A stretch of 64,000 bases of DNA, from positions 372,001 to 436,000 of the forward strand of contig NZ_JACYOX010000001.1 of assembly GCF_015352955.1 (NCBI RefSeq), given 5' to 3'. How positions within the stretch are numbered: position 1 is the first letter of the stretch; every line of letters starts with the position of its first letter. This DNA is from Noviherbaspirillum soli. Lineage in GTDB: Bacteria > Pseudomonadota > Gammaproteobacteria > Burkholderiales > Burkholderiaceae_D. Of the stretch, positions 62,437 to 64,000 are shown piece after piece. The notes under the pieces were generated by a model, which ran no database searches, was not told where the DNA came from, and saw only the letters and a list, made by a program, of their open reading frames with translations. The translations under genes and the position numbers were made by a program.

Positions 62437-62787
62437 TTATTTGCGCAATACCAGCGAGCCCGGCAGGCTGTTGAGGTACGCGGCGATATTGGTGATGTCC
62501 TGACGCGACAATGGCTTGGCCTGGGCCGCCATGATCGCATTGCCGCGGCCGTTGGCGCCATCGGCGCCGCGCTGATAAGCCACCAGCGCATGTTCGAGGT
62601 AATCGCGATGCTGGCCGGCCAGCTTGGGATAACCGGGGTCGATCGGCGTGTTGTAGTCCTTGCCGTGGCATGAGGCGCAGTTGTACTTCTCGGTGGCTGC
62701 CTTGCCGGCGGAGATGTCGCCGCCTGCATGCGCCGACAGCGACAGCGCGGACAATGCGATGAAGGCGGATATGGCGAATGATTTCAT
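62437..62787 (-). CDS. Small periplasmic cytochrome c (class I)
   Basis: 116 residues. Signal peptide about 1-21 (SALSLSAHA). The haem motif is Cys-Ala-Ser-Cys-His at about residues 37-41, followed by GYPKLAGQHRDYLEHALVAYQRGADGANGRGNAIMAAQAKPLSRQDITNIAAYLNSL, which supplies the axial Met and the C-terminal helix. It is like a cytochrome c4/c553 single domain. It lies 10 bases after a similar cytochrome gene on the same strand, probably the product of a tandem duplication or the split version of a two-domain c4. Confidence 0.92.
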   Translation of the reverse strand: MKSFAISAFIALSALSLSAHAGGDISAGKAATEKYNCASCHGKDYNTPIDPGYPKLAGQHRDYLEHALVAYQRGADGANGRGNAIMAAQAKPLSRQDITNIAAYLNSLPGSLVLRK

Positions 62788-62797
62788 CGTGGCTCCC

Positions 62798-63118
62798 TTA
62801 TTTCTGCTGCGCGTAATAGGCAGCGACGTCGGCGATGTCCTGGTCCGACAGGCTGGCGGCGATGCCGCGCATGGTGGGATGCTTGCGCTCGCCTTTCTTG
62901 TACGCGTTAAGCGCATTCTCGATGTACTTGGCCGACTGGCCGCCCAGCATGGGCACCTGGTACACCTCGGGGAACGATGCCTTGTAGCCTGGAATGCCGT
63001 GGCAACCGATACAGTTTGCAACCTTGTTTTCTGCCGTTGTCGTACTGCCTTTCGCGTCCGCGGCTGCGGCGATCTGGGCAATACCCGCAAGCGCGAGAAA
63101 TGCTAGTAGTTTTTTCAT
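62798..63118 (-). CDS. Small periplasmic cytochrome c (class I)
   Basis: 106 residues. Signal peptide about 1-20 (LAGIAQIAAA), haem motif Cys-Ile-Gly-Cys-His at about residues 36-40, then MLGGQSAKYIENALNAYKKGERKHPTMRGIAASLSDQDIADVAAYYAQQ with the axial Met. It is the first gene of a two-cytochrome operon; together they resemble the two halves of a dihaem cytochrome c4. They probably shuttle electrons to a terminal oxidase in the periplasm. Confidence 0.92.
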   Translation of the reverse strand: MKKLLAFLALAGIAQIAAAADAKGSTTTAENKVANCIGCHGIPGYKASFPEVYQVPMLGGQSAKYIENALNAYKKGERKHPTMRGIAASLSDQDIADVAAYYAQQK

Positions 63119-63439
63119 GGTAGCTGGGTAGTTAACGCGAAACTGGCCGGCGCTGGAGAAAATATCCTTGCTTCGACGCACCGAGATGGATAACAAAATG
63201 TTGCCTGTCATGCCAAAACCGCTCGATTCTACCCGAAGAGTTTGGCAGCGTCCACGCTGTATCCACATGGTGCGCCGCAGGAAAAAGCCATGATGCGATG
63301 AGGCGCAAACCGGCTGGCGGCACACGTCCGTCGCCTGCTGTCATGGCCATGCGCCGGCGATGTAACGGGAAGCGCCAACCTCGCCGGCCGACCTCTCCTA
63401 TAATGTCCGGCATAAGAACGACATCATGGAGACAGCCGC
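63119..63439. other. Intergenic region cytochromes / MFS transporter
   Basis: About 320 bases between divergent genes. TATAAT at 63399-63404 is a perfect -10 box pointing toward the MFS gene; the -35 region is poor. No further motifs seen. Confidence 0.5.
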
Positions 63440-63568
63440 ATGCAGTCACCCATACAGCCACGCCCGGCAGGGCTGCGGCCCTTAACGCTTGCCTCACCCG
63501 GCTCCCACCGCATTGCCCGGCCAGGCGCGGGCCAACAGGGGCAACAGGGGCAACAGCATGGCGCCTGA
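63440..63568 (+). CDS. Possible leader peptide (42 aa) before MFS gene
   Basis: ATG 63440 has GGAG at good spacing. The 42-codon frame encodes a Pro/Arg-rich peptide ending with a Gly-Gln-Gln repeat (from a 9-bp tandem CAACAGGGG) and stops at 63568, overlapping the MFS start by 11 bases. The overlap would allow translational coupling. The composition is not typical of a folded protein, so it may only be a leader or chance. Confidence 0.25.
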   Translation: MQSPIQPRPAGLRPLTLASPGSHRIARPGAGQQGQQGQQHGA

Positions 63569-64000
63569 ACAGGCCGGGACACGGGCCGCCATCATGAGCG
63601 GCAACGACGGCATCAGCCGCCGCGGATGGGCAATGATTGCCGCCGGTGCGCTGGTGATCATGGTGGTCGTGGTGTTTGCGCGACTGGCCTATGGCTTCAT
63701 TCTTCCCTTCATGCGCGCCGCGCTGGGCCTGAGCTATCAGCAGGCCGGCACACTGGGCACGGCCAGCGCGCTGGGCTACCTGGTGCTGATCATGGTGGCC
63801 GGCATGGCGGCCGCGCGCTGGGGCGGCCGCGCCGCCGTGCTGTGCGGCGTGGCAATGACGGCAGCCGGCTTCAGCGGGCTGGCGCTGGCCTCGGATTACC
63901 GCATGTTGATGGGACTGATGGCGCTGCTGGGCTTTGGCACCGCATTCAGCTACACCCCGGTGATCTCCCTGCTGGCCGGCTGGTTTCCGCAACGGCGCGG
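63558..64000 (+). CDS. MFS transporter, N-terminal part (cut by window edge)
   Basis: 147 residues visible, frame open to the right edge. GWAMIAAGALVIMVVVVFARLAYGFILPFMRAALGLSYQQAGTLGTASALGYLVLIMVAGMAAARWGGRAAVLCGVAMTAAGFSGLALASDYRMLMGLMALLGFGTAFSYTPVISLLAGWFPQRR contains the first four to five helices and the inter-helix 2-3 loop of a major facilitator. It looks like the YbfB/YjiJ or CynX-like groups. ATG 63558 has AGGGG seven bases upstream; ATG 63594 is an alternative. Confidence 0.85.
   Translation, partial: MAPEQAGTRAAIMSGNDGISRRGWAMIAAGALVIMVVVVFARLAYGFILPFMRAALGLSYQQAGTLGTASALGYLVLIMVAGMAAARWGGRAAVLCGVAMTAAGFSGLALASDYRMLMGLMALLGFGTAFSYTPVISLLAGWFPQRR

Noticed and set aside
62437-63118. 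Frameshifted single dihaem cytochrome c4
   Set aside because: Each half has its own signal peptide, start and stop, so these are two separate monohaem cytochromes.

Overview
The window is high-GC DNA (roughly 60-65 % by eye) and reads as the chromosome of a betaproteobacterium. Burkholderiales, probably Oxalobacteraceae (Herbaspirillum/Noviherbaspirillum-like), is inferred from the urtABCDE-ureDABC-EFG order, the polyhydroxyalkanoate genes (phasin, granule-associated protein, Cys-type intracellular depolymerase), the fdxA/FNR pair, rnfB-nth, and the repeat families. No rRNA, tRNA or CRISPR was seen.

Layout. 1-6.1 kb: the tail of a DUF2237 gene, a LysR regulator, a small conserved protein, a Fur-box-preceded pair (DUF2061 membrane protein, thioredoxin-like protein), and a minus-strand pair of a phospholipase D-VTT fusion and an endonuclease/exonuclease/phosphatase protein. 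6.2-15.4 kb: a complete branched-chain amino-acid-type ABC transporter (livHMGFK, minus strand), then a TctC-type binding protein coupled to a cyclase-family hydrolase, then dgkA and an FMN-dependent alpha-hydroxyacid oxidase divergent from an IclR regulator. 16.2-20.7 kb: a PBP7-type endopeptidase and a minus-strand run of a tartrate/malate dehydrogenase-type enzyme, a nitroreductase, a thioesterase, an EamA transporter and a histone-deacetylase-like gene.

The most unusual feature is an insertion of about 8.8 kb (21180-29980) that splits the deacetylase-like gene exactly inside its conserved Asp-Val-His-Gln/Gly-Asn-Gly-Thr active-site motif. It has lower GC than its surroundings. It holds a six-gene minus-strand operon: three different tyrosine recombinases, two consecutive HTH/coiled-coil proteins and a RecD2-type helicase. 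Paired TGTCTCATT motifs lie in inverted orientation at its two ends. It carries no recognisable cargo and resembles an enlarged Tn554-like recombinase-only element.

30.5-38.7 kb: a phasin, an orphan 510-residue membrane protein, and divergent iron(III)-type ABC permease and ATPase genes around a Fur box. The ATPase gene ends inside a ~155-bp dispersed palindromic repeat that also occurs at 6.2 kb, and a large DUF349 coiled-coil protein follows. 38.7-50.8 kb: a urea-use locus in which a sigma-54-like promoter precedes urtABCDE, followed by ureDABC and ureEFG. ureC and ureE are separated by a 1.1-kb tract of tandem repeats and a ~205-bp inverted duplication of a dispersed intergenic repeat.

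50.8-64 kb: housekeeping and metabolic genes: a CinA/MoaB-type protein, an EI24 protein, a lipoprotein hydrolase, an FKBP isomerase, a small lipoprotein, a PHA granule protein, a 2-hydroxyacid dehydrogenase, an NhaD/ArsB-type antiporter, ferredoxin FdxA with its reductase, PHB depolymerase, rnfB-nth-DUF1841, two small cytochromes c, and the start of an MFS transporter cut by the window edge. The themes are nitrogen scavenging (amino acids, urea), carbon storage as PHA, organic-acid use and Fur-type iron control.
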